DNA of 64,000 nt, from positions 11,761,001 to 11,825,000 of the forward strand of contig JAVTVX010000012.1 in assembly GCA_033439265.1 (NCBI GenBank), given 5' to 3'. Made by a program: the position numbers and the translations under genes. Source of the stretch: Dillenia suffruticosa (Eukaryota > Streptophyta > Magnoliopsida > Dilleniales > Dilleniaceae). Under the pieces are notes generated by a model that was given only the letters and a program-made list of their open reading frames with translations, made no database searches and had not been told where the DNA came from. Shown piece by piece: positions 34,124-45,024 of this stretch (positions are counted from its first letter, which is position 1; each line of letters opens with the position of its first letter).

Positions 34124-35743
34124 TCTCTCTCTCTCCCCGACCCTTCACCTTCCCGCGGCTGTTCTTCCTCCGTTGCGATCGGCCGCTCGCCTCGCCACCT
34201 CTCTCCACCGCAAGCAACCACCACATTCTTTTTCTCTCTCTACCTTACTTACGGTCTCTCTCTCACTGTTTCTCTCTCTCTCCGCTGCTCACTCTCTCTT
34301 TATCTCTCGCGATCTCCCTCCTTATCGATCGCACTCCGTCGCAAGCTTCCACCGCGATCCGCCACCACCACGAGCGCACCTAGCCGCTACAGCTCCTCCC
34401 TCCCGTGAGCTGGCCGCAGCGCGATCTTCCCTACACGAGCGTGAGCGCGCCACAGTGCACGCTTCCCTACACGAGCGCGTTTGCTAGGGAGCGTACCTGT
34501 GCACGAGTGCGCCTACGAAGGAGCACACCTGCGCACGGGCGCGCTTGCTCCCGAGCGCGCTCCAGCCCACTAGCGTGCAACCACGAACGCGCGACTGCAG
34601 TCCAGCTCGTGAGCGCACGTGCCAGCCCGCGAGCACGAGCCCACCAGCTCGTGAGCCCGTGATAGCCCACAAGCCCGAGAAGCCCGCGAGCCCACTGCGG
34701 CTGCGAAGCCCACTACGGCCCGCAACCCGCGATAGCCCACAAGTCTCTACGTAGGTAACTGACTCAGGGTTTTAATTTTGTTCTAAGTGTTTATGACCTA
34801 ACTAATAAATCTTGTCTTGATAGGGAGCATTCGGATGAAGGTCTGCGCTCCAAATCTAGTACCTGGACGAGATCCGTCGCCAACGTCAAGGTAGAGAGCA
34901 CTTTAAATAAATTTGTATATAACACTACCGGTGCGCCTGTCATAGGTCTAAGTAGACCTCTACCAGGGTACTTTCGGCTGGCAGTTTTATGATTTTAATG
35001 ACAGTACTTTGGATATATATTTGACTGGATAATGTGTACAAATGATATATTGTTGAAATGAAAAGCATAATGATTTGAAGTATGATTTGTATATTTACGC
35101 TTTGACACTCTAGTTTCAGAATTCTTATTAGACGATTGCATTGACCCACTCGCTCACTGAGTATTTTTTCCCTAAGTACTCACCCCTTATTTCCCTTCTT
35201 GTTTCAGAGATAGTATTAAGCAAGGAGTGTTGCTTTTAGGACGCTTAGTATCATTGGGATATCTGGTCTGAACTTGAGGAGTCATTGTATATTTTTGCTA
35301 TAATTTCGTGAGTTAAAATTTGTATTGATGATATATATGTATTTTGAGGTCTATTCATTGTGTATGTTACTTGGGAATGTGTCATATCCTAAAAATGTAT
35401 TTTAGGACCGCTCGGTGCCTCCTTTAAATCACAGGAGGGGCGATTGGGGGCTATTCATGCCTTTGACGGGGGCATGGTAGTAGAGGTCTGTGGTTAGAAC
35501 TGTGGAAATTCATTTTGTTAGCCTTGCGTTGTCTTGGATTGTGCGGTATGGATGTGTTGGTCTGATGTTGATATTGGATTTATGTATTATGAGGCTGGGT
35601 TGACCCTATTGTACAGGTAGCAGGTTGATTGCTATATGGGAAACCTCCAATATGCGGAGAGGTTTTGCCCGATTTTATGTAAAAATACAGCCGACATTTA
35701 GGACAACGGGTGGCTGCTCATGATCCCGATTCGGGGCGTGACA
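33753..35743 (+). repeat. Polypurine tract and 3' LTR of the Tekay element
   Basis: TTTTAGGGGGTTAGAAAA at 33753-33770 precedes TGTAACACCG at 33771. The LTR ends CGGGGCGTGACA at 35743 (1973 bp). It contains a (CT)n run at 34079-34130. Its GC-rich segment, 34370-34740, is full of GAGCGCGC and CGAGCCC words. The 34843-35743 stretch aligns to the 5' LTR. The long ORFs between 34055 and 34754 come from the CT run and GC-rich segment and are not genes. Confidence 0.85.
34079..34133 (+). repeat. CT dinucleotide microsatellite
   Basis: An almost uninterrupted (CT)n tract of ~40 bp followed by a second short CT tract, inside the Tekay 3' LTR. Confidence 0.9.
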
Positions 35744-37156
35744 CAGACCATGTGATGAGAGATCGAGAAGCATTCATGGAACCAGCCATAGAACTAGTCA
35801 CGGAAGCAAGGTTTAATTGGGCCATGGAAGTAAAATTTTTTATTTTTGTTGAAGACCCAACCAACAAGGTAAGTGTAGTTTGGGTACTACATTTAACCTA
35901 TAATTGATCCTAGATGTACACAAAAATACCCCAACATGAGAACACTTCATATTCCACCACTTAGAAATTTTTCTAAATATAAAGCAGTAATCATTTGACC
36001 ATATTTGGATGTTCATATCTTCCTATATACTGAAATACTTTCAATATCGAAAATTGTGTTTCAAAGAGAATATATGGAACTTCAAATTCATGTAATTATA
36101 GTATAATTATTTTGTTGGAATGGTGGAGAAAATTCAGCGAAAAGTTGCTTGGTTACCCATTTTACATAGTAGAAATTCTGAACAGATTACGGTTTTCAGT
36201 GGTTATTTGGATCTCGATAACTTTACTACAGGTTAGGAACTTATGAGTTTATTTATTCAATATTATTATAATACAGCTGAATAGCAAATATGATGATTCG
36301 TGGTATATTTACCTTGAGATTTTGGTAGAGAAACAAATTGGCAATGTTGGTTAGTTGTTCTGAAAAATTCAAAACATAAGGGTAATTTTCTGGACTGATT
36401 TTGAATTTTTTTGGAGGAGCTATCATATAGATATAATCCAACCAATTTTTGAATATTTTAGATAGATGTTTAAATTTCAGAAAAAAAATATTTACTGCTG
36501 GTAAACATCATTATTCAAGAAGGATTTGAAGTCTATTTTTCAAGATGTTGGTAGAGCTGTTGCTGGTAACTTTGGGAGTTTTTTTACTGCAAGAATTTTG
36601 AATTTTAAATGGGCAAAATTTTCAGCAATATAGTAGATTCGAAATTCAAGAGAGCAGAGAGCTTTTGAATAGCAAACTTTCACACAAAAAAGAGCAATGT
36701 AATTCCTAAATTTTGAGAAACAAAATTCTTCATTCTGAAAGAAGATGCTGCTGCTGCATTTTTGATTTTCTACCTCTATATCCATTTGTTCAAGCATTGT
36801 TTGAGTTATAAAAGAGTATTGTGTGAGTGAATTATTGTGTTAATTATCTTCCATTGTTGGACTAAGGAATCTTCATGGTATGAAGTTAAGAAATCGACAA
36901 GTAGAGTGCATGTTGTTGATTCGATCATAGTGGAAACTACCTATAGGCTAGACCCTGGCTTGGTTGGTTGGAAGAGTGGACGTAGGTATAAGGCCGAACC
37001 ACTATAAAAACAGATTTGTCTTCTTACTCGTATTTCTTTCATTGCGTTAGATTGACCATAGGTTTAATTATTGAATTTAGGTGGAGTTAGATTTTGAAAA
37101 GCAAATTTATGACAACCAATTCAATTCCCTCTTTTTAGTTGTCTTTGGGACCAACA
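35744..37156 (+). repeat. 5' LTR of the SIRE element, left-truncated
   Basis: From GAACCAGCCAT at 35779 it aligns with the 3' LTR from 44299. Identity is about 90% over the first ~165 bp. It ends TTTGGGACCAACA at 37156. The ~35 bp before 35779 do not match the 3' LTR. The first ~128 bp expected from TGTTAGAAATTG are missing; the Tekay 3' LTR ends at 35743 instead. Confidence 0.85.
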
Positions 37157-37157
37157 A

Positions 37158-37171
37158 TTGGTATCAAAGCA
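37158..37171 (+). other. Primer-binding site of the SIRE element
   Basis: TTGGTATCAAAGCA directly after the LTR end, one change from the TTGGTATCAGAGCA initiator tRNA-Met complement. Confidence 0.85.
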
Positions 37172-37215
37172 AGTGTTCTAATCCACTAGAGAGACCTCTC
37201 TAGAGTAAAAGATCT

Positions 37216-38532
37216 ATGGCTTTACCCTATAATTATGGTTAGGTTGTGAACACGACACTATATTTTGATGGTGCAAACCTTTCCCATTGGAAATGTAGGA
37301 TAGAGACATTCATTCAAGCCACTGATTATGAGACTTGAGAAGTGATTACTTTTGGAAATTTAGAGCTTAAGTTGCCCATAATCATAGAGGATGACAAGAG
37401 AAAGATATCTATTAATTCTCGTGCTAAACGTTTGCTTTTATATGCAATCTCACCAATTGAATTTAATTTAGTTTCTTCATGTGCAACAACAAAGGAAGTC
37501 TGGGACAGGTTGTGCATTACACACGAAGGAACTAGCACTGTCAAAGAAACTTGAATCGGTCTCTTGATGCAAGAATATGAATTGTTTCGATTTCAGCAAG
37601 GAGAAAATGTAAAAGATATGTTTAATAGATTCTCTATAATAACTAACGAACTTTATTCATTTGGAAAAAGAATTTCAGATTCAGATCAAGTGAGGAAGGT
37701 TCTTCGAGTCTTGCCAAGAACTTGGGATGCCAAGAAGACTTCTATTAAGGAAGCACAAGACTTGAACAAGCTATCCCTCAATGAATTGAGAGGAAAATTG
37801 ATGTCCTATGAGGTTGAAGTTTTTCATACTACAGAATCTAAAAATAAGAAGAAGTCCATAGCATTTATGGTTAAAGAAAATGAGAATTCTATAGAAGAAG
37901 ACAGTAGTGATCAAGACATCAACATGCTGGCCAAGAAGTTCTCTCGTGCCTTTAAAAAAGGGGGTAAAAAGTTCTTTAAATATAAAAATTTTCAAAACTC
38001 ACAAAAGGTTAAATCCAATGCAGGAAAGGACAGCAAAAAAATGGAGCAAAAGGATGATAAAATCTGTTATGAATGCAAGAAGAAAGGACACATCAAATAT
38101 GAGTGTCCAGTGCTACTAAAAAAAATTAAAGCATTCAAAAAGAAAAGCAAAGTCATTATGGTGACATGGAGTGATTCAGAAGATGAAAACTCAGATGATG
38201 AAGGTTCTGAAGTATCAGAGGAGATTAATCTTTGTCTTATGGCAAAAGATGAGGTGATCTCTGATAGCTCAATAGACATTGTTGAATTTGACAACATGTT
38301 AAATATATTTTCAAAACTGAAAAATAAAGTTAACATATTGGAAAATGAGAAAGATTTGTTTAGGCAAACCAAAAACTTGTTGAACTTTGAAAATGGAACC
38401 ATTAGATCAGAAAATGAGGTACTAAAAACTGAAAATTGTGAACTGAAAAATGAAATACATATTCTGAAAAATAGAATTGCTGAACTATCAAAACCAATAG
38501 ACAATACATTTCAAAAGTTTCATGAGAGATGA
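37216..38532 (+). pseudogene. SIRE gag with three in-frame stops
   Basis: ATG at 37216 opens MALPYNYG; TAG at 37240, TGA at 37336 and TGA at 37552 interrupt one continuous frame to 38532. Domains: N-terminal YFDGANLSHWKCRIETFI, the central gag helices (LFRFQQGENVKDMFNRFS... VLRVLPRTWDAKK), a Lys-rich stretch, CCHC knuckle CYECKKKGHIKYEC (~38064-38105), an acidic SDSEDENSDDEGSE region and a long coiled coil (residues ~330-430). Length is typical of the long gag of SIRE elements. It is unlikely to make full-length protein without read-through. Confidence 0.88.
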
Positions 38533-39168
38533 AAAATTAACCAAATTACTTTCCATACAAAGAATGGATTTTTTCAAGAAAAGTTTAGATTATATTCATG
38601 ATCATGATATAGCATCGACTTCTAACAATGGTAGGTTTGTTAGAGCTGTAGAAATAGAAAATAATAGCATAGTTTTGCCTGCAGTAAACACTCACAGAAG
38701 CTTACAAATGACTGTTGAGAAAACCAAGATTTATGCTAAAAAAATTGTCCAACAAACCACACAAAATCTGCAAAAAACATACTCACATTCTACAAAATAT
38801 ATGCACAGAAACTTCTCTCAAACTGCAAAAAAATATCACAGAATGACACACAGGATGGACACAGAAGTATCCATAGAAGCACCCATAAAAATACCCATAG
38901 AAGTTCTGGTGAAAAACAGTATTTTTACAGAAAATTTTATTTTGGATTTAAAGATAACAAATTTGACAGTATGCAAAATTATTTCACTTATAGACCTAAC
39001 TATGCAAAAAAGAAAAATAATGGGTCATGTTATATATGTCATAAAATTGGTCACTTTGCTAGAAATTATTTTTTGAACAAGCTTAGTACTCATGAAGACA
39101 AATTTAACACATATACAAGCTTGTCTTCAAAAGGACCCAAATATGTTTGGGTTCCCAAAAACAGATGA
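38522..39168 (+). pseudogene. SIRE gag-protease linker, frameshifted
   Basis: The frame shifts at the end of the coiled coil, near 38520. The linker continues in 38522-39076 (FFKKSLDYIHDHDIASTS...) and then 38971-39168, which carries a second knuckle-like motif, CYICHKIGHFARNYF (39028-39072, last Cys replaced by Tyr). The segment ends KGPKYVWVPKNR, the usual text just before the protease in this lineage. Confidence 0.78.
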
Positions 39169-39498
39169 TGGTTTTTCTTTGTGTAGGAACAAGAGGCAAA
39201 AATCAAAGAAAAATGATATGTTAATAGCGGATGCTTGAGACATATGACCGGTGATGCCACATTATTTAAGAAACTCGAAAGAAGAAACCAAGGATTGGTG
39301 ACGTTTGGAGACAATCAAAAAGGAAAAATAATTAGAAAAGGCACAGTAGGTATAAATTCTATCTCAATAAAGAAAGTGCTTTTTGTCGATAAATTGATGC
39401 ATAAATTGTTAAGTGTAAACCAATTGTGTGATTTAGGTTACAATGTGTTATTCAAAAGTGATAAATGCATAGTGTTAGATAATGAGTCGCATGAATAA
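39169..39498 (+). pseudogene. SIRE protease with catalytic Asp replaced
   Basis: The active-site region reads YVNSGCLRHMTGD (39217-39255), where the family pattern is (W/Y)xDSGCSRHMTG. The catalytic Asp codon is AAT (39223-39225). Two stops precede it (after WFFFV and IKEK). The rest, FGDNQKGKIIRKGTVGI and VLFVDKLMHKLLSVNQLCDL, is well preserved up to the TAA at 39496. Confidence 0.85.
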
Positions 39499-39579
39499 AT
39501 TTTTGAAAGAATAAGATTAGATAATATCTATATAATAAACTCTACAATATTAAATAGTTTAAAAAAATTGTTTAATGTC

Positions 39580-40297
39580 ATTTAATAATGATATATTTAC
39601 ATGGTATAAAAAACTAGGTCATATAAATTTCAAGCAATTAGAAAAATTATCCAAAGAAAATATGGTTAGAGGAATTTCTGAATTTTCATAGAAAGAACCT
39701 ATAATATGTAGTGCATGCTTCTTGAACAAACAAGTAAAAATATCATTTAAGAGTAAAAATCACATTTCCACATTTAGACCACTAGAAATGTTGTATATGA
39801 ATTTATTTGGATCGGTTAGGAATCTAAGTTTTGGAGGAAACAAATATGGACTAGTTATTGTTGATAATTTTTCTAGATTCACTTGGATTTTATTTTTAGC
39901 CCACAAAACTGAAACTTTTGAAACATTTAAAATTTTTGCAAATAAAATTCAAAATGAAAAAAATTTAAAAATAGTGAGTCTAAAAATCGACCATGGAAAA
40001 GAATTTGATAATTTAGATTTTATACAATATTATGATAAAAAGGGAATTAATCAAAAATTTTCAACACCTTATACACCACAACAAAATGGGGTTGTTGAAC
40101 GTAAAAATAGAATCATTCAAGAAATGACTAGAATTATGTTAAATGATAGTAGTATTGGAAAATGTTTTTGGGTCGAAACCGCATCTACAACATGTTATAT
40201 AATAAATAAAGTCTATACAAGACCTATAACAAATAAAACCCCCTATGAAATTTTTAAAGAAAGAAAACCAAATATCTTTTATTTTCATACATTTTGA
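39580..40297 (+). pseudogene. SIRE integrase
   Basis: Pre-integrase zinc-binding motif KKLGHINFKQLEKLSKENM...CSACFL (39610-39722), with a stop after ISEFS. The core has MLYMNLFGSVRN (first catalytic Asp replaced by Asn, AAT at 39800), YGLVIVDNFSRFTWILF, KIDHGKEFDN (second Asp present) and PQQNGVVERKNRIIQEMTR (catalytic Glu present). The frame ends at 40295 after YFHTF. The region 40298-40480 is a frameshifted remainder of the integrase C-terminus. Confidence 0.87.
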
Positions 40298-40482
40298 TGC
40301 ACATGCTTTATTCTGAAAAATAGTATGAATATTAGAGATAAATTTGATGAAAAAGCCATTGAAGAAATATTCTAGATTATTCTTTAAATAGCAAGACTTA
40401 TAGAGTTTTCAATAAAGAGTCTAAAATTGTAAAAGAAACAATAAATGTTAAATTTCATGAAAATGAATTTCAAAATGTTGAA

Positions 40483-42213
40483 ATGGAAGATAATCATGAA
40501 ATCCCCCTTGAAAATCAAAATGTAAAACAAGATGATCAAAATGAACAAAGAGAGGAAATTGTTAGAAGTTGGAAATTATTATCTAGTCATTCACCTAATA
40601 ATGTAATGGGAGATGTAAGTGAGAGAATAAGAACTAGATCAAATTATAAAAATATTGAAAATCAATTCTCTTTAATCTCTACCATAGAACCGAAAACCAT
40701 AGAAGATACCGTAGAAAATGAAAATTGGATAGAGGTTATGCAAGAAAAATTAAATCAATTTAAAAAAAAAACAATGTTTTGACTTTAGAACTGAAACCCA
40801 AAAATAAATCAATAATTGGAACTAAATGGGTTTTGCAAAATAAATTGGATGAAAATAGAAATATTGTAAAAAACAAAATTAAACTCATTGCAAAAGAATA
40901 TTCACAAGAGGAAGAAATTGACTATAATGAAACATTTGCACCCGCTGCTAGATTAGAAACTATTAGACTACTTTTAACTTTTGCATGTTTTAAAGATTTT
41001 AAATTATATCAAATGGATGTCGAGAGTGCATTCTTAAATGGTTACATAAAAGAAGAAATATATGTTAGTTAACCACCCGGTTTTGAAGAACATAATAAGC
41101 AAGATTATGTCTATAAATTATAAAAAATATTGTATTGTCTAAAACAAGCACCAAGGACATGGTATGATAGACTAAGTGAATATCTTGTGAAAAATAATTT
41201 CAAAAAGGAAAATGTAAACACTACTTTATTTATGAAATATGTTAATAATGATATTCTTGTTATTCAAATATATATTAATAATATTGTGTTTGGATCTACA
41301 AATGAGCATTTGTGTGATGATTTTAGCAATATCATGAAGAGTGAATTTGAAATGTCAATGATGGGTGAACTAAATTTCTTTCTTGGATTGCAAATTAAAC
41401 AATCTTCTCATGGTATATTTATAAGTCAAGAAAAGAATACAAAATAATTAATTAAAAAATTTAGAATGAAAAATTCAAAACATGTTAATACCCCTATGTC
41501 TACCTCTATTAAATTAGATCTAGATGAACAAGGGAAAAATGTTAATAAAAAACTCTATAGAAGTATGATAGGATCATTGTTATATTTGACCACTTCTAGA
41601 CCCGAGATCGTATTTATTGTATGTCTATGTGCAAGATTTCAAAACAAACCTAAAGAATCTCATCTTACAGCCACCAAAAGAATTTTAAAGTATATAAGCG
41701 GTACCAAAAATCTAAGAATATGGTATCCAAAGAATTCAAATTTTGAATTAATTGGATATTCGGATATCGACTATACCGGTTGCAAAATTGATCGAAAAAG
41801 TAATCAGGTACTTGTTAATTTTTAGGTGACAGAATCATAAATTGGATATCTAAGAAACAAAACTTAGTTGCATTGTCAACAGCTGATTCAGAATATGTTT
41901 CAATAGAAAATTGTTGTAATCAAATTTTGTGGTTAAAACAATAATTTAGAGACTATGGGTTAGATTATAAAAATATTATCATAAAATGTGACAATACAAG
42001 TGTCATTTGTCTTACCGAAAACCCATAAATCATTCAAAATCAAAACATATCAAAATTAAGCACCATTTTATTAGAGATCATGTTTTAAATGGAGATATAA
42101 TTTTAGAATATATAGAGACACAAAATCAACTTGTCGATATTTTCACAAAACCTTTAGACAAAGAAAGATTTAAAAACATTAGAAATGAAATAGGAGTGTG
42201 TTTTCCATTTTAA
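40483..42213 (+). pseudogene. SIRE reverse transcriptase/RNase H
   Basis: Pieces in order: linker with NWIEVMQEKLNQF (to 40782), RT with IIGTKWVLQNKLDENRNIV, YNETFAPAARLETIRLLL, LYQMDVESAFLNGYIKEEIY (to 41072), LKQAPRTWYDRLSEYL (41145), and the active site YINNIVFGST (41271-41300) where YVDD is expected. RNase H carries SMIGSLLYLTTSRPEIVF, then IGYSDIDYTGCKIDRKS (~41753-41803). The tail is KHIKIKHHFIRDHVLNGDI and VDIFTKPLDKERF (42007-42213). Stops at ~41072, 41120, 41445 and 41823 break the frame. Confidence 0.87.
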
Positions 42214-42339
42214 AATAAACAAAAAAAAATTCGAAACATAGAAATTTTAGTTGACAGCCCACACAGAGCCTCTACAGCAAATAGTCTCTTTCTCTCTCTT
42301 TGAAAGCCCTAACAGAAATCCCCAAATTTCAAACCCTAA

Positions 42340-43598
42340 ATGGCTACATGCAAATATTCAAGAATCATGGGAAGAACTACAAAAAATCCATCTTCTTCAC
42401 ACATTAACATCTCAAGCTCTGATTCTTCAAACTCTAAATCTTCCACTTCTGATTCTTCAAACCTTCGTTTCAATCATAACGCTCAGAACCCTAGGTCAAA
42501 TTCAACACCCTCTCATGATTTTGATTCTCAATCAACTGAACATCAAGCTCATTACTCGACTCAAGAAATCCATCAAACCTTCTTAGAAAATCAGTTTCTT
42601 CAACCTTTTCGAATCCAAATTCCTTGCACTTCGTCACGTCCATCATGTTCGAAGTTGGTTCCTGTAGGTTTGTAGATCTCAACTATTTTGAGCAAATGGG
42701 TTTAAAGATGCAAACTGCTCTTGAGAGGATTGGATGTGTTGGTTTGTGCAACACAAACCAAAATTGTATAAAGAAGGTAATCTTTGATTTCTATAACAAT
42801 TTAGATGCTAAAAATTCTGATATTTTAAGATCAAGAATCTTGGATATTAGAGTTGAGATTACCAAAAATAATATAGCTCATTGTTTGGAACTTAAAATGA
42901 CAAATGATCAGTCTCTTGAAAATATGAGGAAAAGAGATATTTATAAATTGTTTCATGCAAATTCTATCTCTGAAATTGGATATCTATATGAGAACGATTT
43001 TTCTTTATTAGTTAGAATACTGCACAAGGTTGTTGTGATGTGCATAATTCCTAGGTATGGAAGCACAACAACAATGACTGTGGAGGATGCCAAAATTCTA
43101 GTTGCAATGCTTTTTGGGAGAGAACTTGACATGGTTAATGTGGTATTTCATCACATTCATAAGAACAAAGACAGCAAACCATATGGAAATATTCTTATGA
43201 GGTTATTTGAATTTAAAGGATTTGATTTTTCAGCTCTCAGAGATCCTATCCTAGAACCATCTGTGTTAGGAGAATCAATGGTTTCTCATATGGGAATAAC
43301 CATTTCTAACAGTAATGTTTGGAAAGCCAAAGATAATTCTTTCTGGAAAGGCAAATTTCAAGGAAGTAGTGGTATTGCTTGTCCATTTTTTGAACTAACC
43401 AATGAAGACATTCCGCGATCCACTTTTGTCCATGGTGAATCTTCAAGGAGGAAGAATAAACATGCTAAGATTGATGATGATGACCGGAAAGAAAGGATTG
43501 AAAAGAAGCTTGATATGTGTCTAGAACAACAAAGAGACACTCAATCTAAACTCACTGAAGTTCTGAATTTACTGTCAAAGAATTCATTCTACACTTAG
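42340..43598 (+). pseudogene. Extra ORF downstream of pol in the SIRE element (one frameshift)
   Basis: The N-terminal part starts at ATG 42340 (MATCKYSRIMGRTTKNP) and is Ser-rich (residues 20-110). Near 42620-42640 the reading frame moves. The main part is open from 42624 with its first ATG at 42645 (MFEVGSCRFVDLNYFEQMG) to 43598, about 318 codons without a stop. It resembles the 'putative plant transposon protein' domain found in accessory ORFs of plant retroelements: RFVDLNYFEQMGL, then ILRSRILDIRVEITKNNI. The end is basic and charged, with a short coiled coil (RKERIEKKLDMCLEQQ). No signal peptide or membrane segment is evident, so an envelope role is not supported. Function is unknown. 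Confidence 0.7.
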
Positions 43599-44170
43599 AT
43601 ACTTCTTGTTCTGATTTTCTGGTTTATAGGATTTCCTTTATGCTTCAATGATGTATTTTTTTTTAGACTTCAATGAATTTCCTGTTTTCTTCTATCCATT
43701 GTTATGATTAATTTCTTTTTGATACAACAGACTAAGGTTAAACAAAAGAAAGATAACACTGCAAATCAAACTTTTACCAAATTAACATTCTACACAAAAG
43801 AAAAGAATAAGGTTAAACAAAAGAAAGAAAGACAGCACTGTAAATCAAACTTCTACACAAAAGAAATTAAACTTCTGTACAAAAAAATAAATGAAAGACA
43901 GCACAAGATAGCACTGCAAACTGAATAAATAGACGACTGCACACATTGAGGGGGAGAACAAAGAACAAATAATAAATCTTATGCTTAAAAGGATAGTAAA
44001 CAAAGGCATAAATTTAGAAAAGTTTTGAAATGAGAGCTGAATGTCATTTTATCATTTGAACAAAAATGAGTTTTATTTTTTTGATGTATTTGAGAAGTGA
44101 TCTAAATTGTTTTATTGAATTCTTTTGTGACATTTTTTTAAGCTTTTGTTGTCATCAAAAAGGGGGAGAA
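43599..44170 (+). promoter_or_regulatory. SIRE 3' untranslated region with two polypurine-like tracts
   Basis: A direct repeat around AAGGTTAAACAAAAGAAAGA (43733 and 43810) with CTACACAAAAGAAA following each copy lies in the untranslated region. TTGAGGGGGAGAA at 43947-43959 is an internal polypurine-like tract. AAAAAGGGGGAGAA at 44157-44170 directly precedes the LTR start TGTTAGAAATTG and is the primer for plus-strand synthesis. Confidence 0.8.
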
Positions 44171-45024
44171 TGTTAGAAATTGTTGTGTTATCTCCTTAGT
44201 TTTGATGATAATAAAATCTTTCATAGTGTTTTAACAATTTTATTTAGTATGCAGAGTTTATATTTACTAGAAAGATTTTATTAAAGAAAAGTTATAGAAC
44301 CAGCCATAAAACTAGTCATGGAAGCAAGACTTATTTGGGCCATGGAAGTAAAATTTTTTATTTTTGTTCAAAACCCAGCCAACAAGGTAAGTGTAGGTTG
44401 GGTGCTACACTTAACTTATAATTGATCCTAGATGTATACAAAATAGCCCAACATGAAAACACTTCATATTCCACCACTTAGAAATTTTTTTTAAGTATAA
44501 AACAGTGATCATTTGACTATATTTGAACGTTCATATCTTCATATATGTTAAAATATTTTCAATACCGAAAATTGTGTTTCAAAGAGAATATATGAAACTT
44601 CAAATTCAAGTAATTATAGTACAATTATCTTGTTGGAATGGTAGAGAAAATTTAGTTAGAAGTTGTTTTGTCACTCATTTTACATAGTAGAAATTCTGGA
44701 CAGATTATGGTTTTCAATGGGTATTTGGATCTCGATAACTTCACTACAGGTTAGGGACTTATGAGTTTATTTATTCAACATTATTATACTATAGTTGAAC
44801 AGCAAATATAATGATTCGTGACATATTTACCTTGAGATTTTGATGGAGAAACAAATAGGCAAAGTTGGTTAATTGTTCTGAAAAATTAAGAACATAAGGC
44901 TAATTTTCTGGACTGATTTCAAATTTTTTTGGAGGAGCTATCATTTAGATATAATCTAACCAACTTTTGAATATCTTAGAGGGATGTTTAAATTTCAGAA
45001 GATAAATATTTACTGCTGGTAAAC
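44171..45024 (+). repeat. SIRE 3' LTR, first part
   Basis: Begins TGTTAGAAATTG after the polypurine tract and aligns with the 5' LTR from 44299 on. It is interrupted at 45024, after GCTGGTAAAC, by the Athila element. Together with 55224-55877 it gives an LTR of about 1.5 kb. Confidence 0.9.

Larger units (their letters stand above)
26860..35743 (+). mobile_element. Tekay/Del-type chromovirus (Ty3/Gypsy), defective
   Basis: A Ty3/Gypsy element with the order 5' LTR, primer site (29024), gag, protease, RT, RNase H, integrase, chromodomain, polypurine tract (33753) and 3' LTR (33771-35743). Placement in the Tekay lineage rests on the integrase motif TKSAHFIPM, the C-terminal chromodomain-like end and long LTRs with GC-rich inserts. 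All ORFs are interrupted and the integrase is internally deleted. The left end is approximate because the 5' LTR start was not found. Target duplications are not demonstrable. Confidence 0.85.

Noticed and set aside
34055..34754. Ser/Leu-rich and Arg-rich ORFs in the Tekay 3' LTR
   Set aside because: They arise from the CT microsatellite and the GC-rich LTR segment.
42645..43598. Retroviral-type envelope protein
   Set aside because: No signal peptide, transmembrane helix, cleavage site or Cys pattern is visible; a similarity to plant retroelement accessory proteins is more likely.
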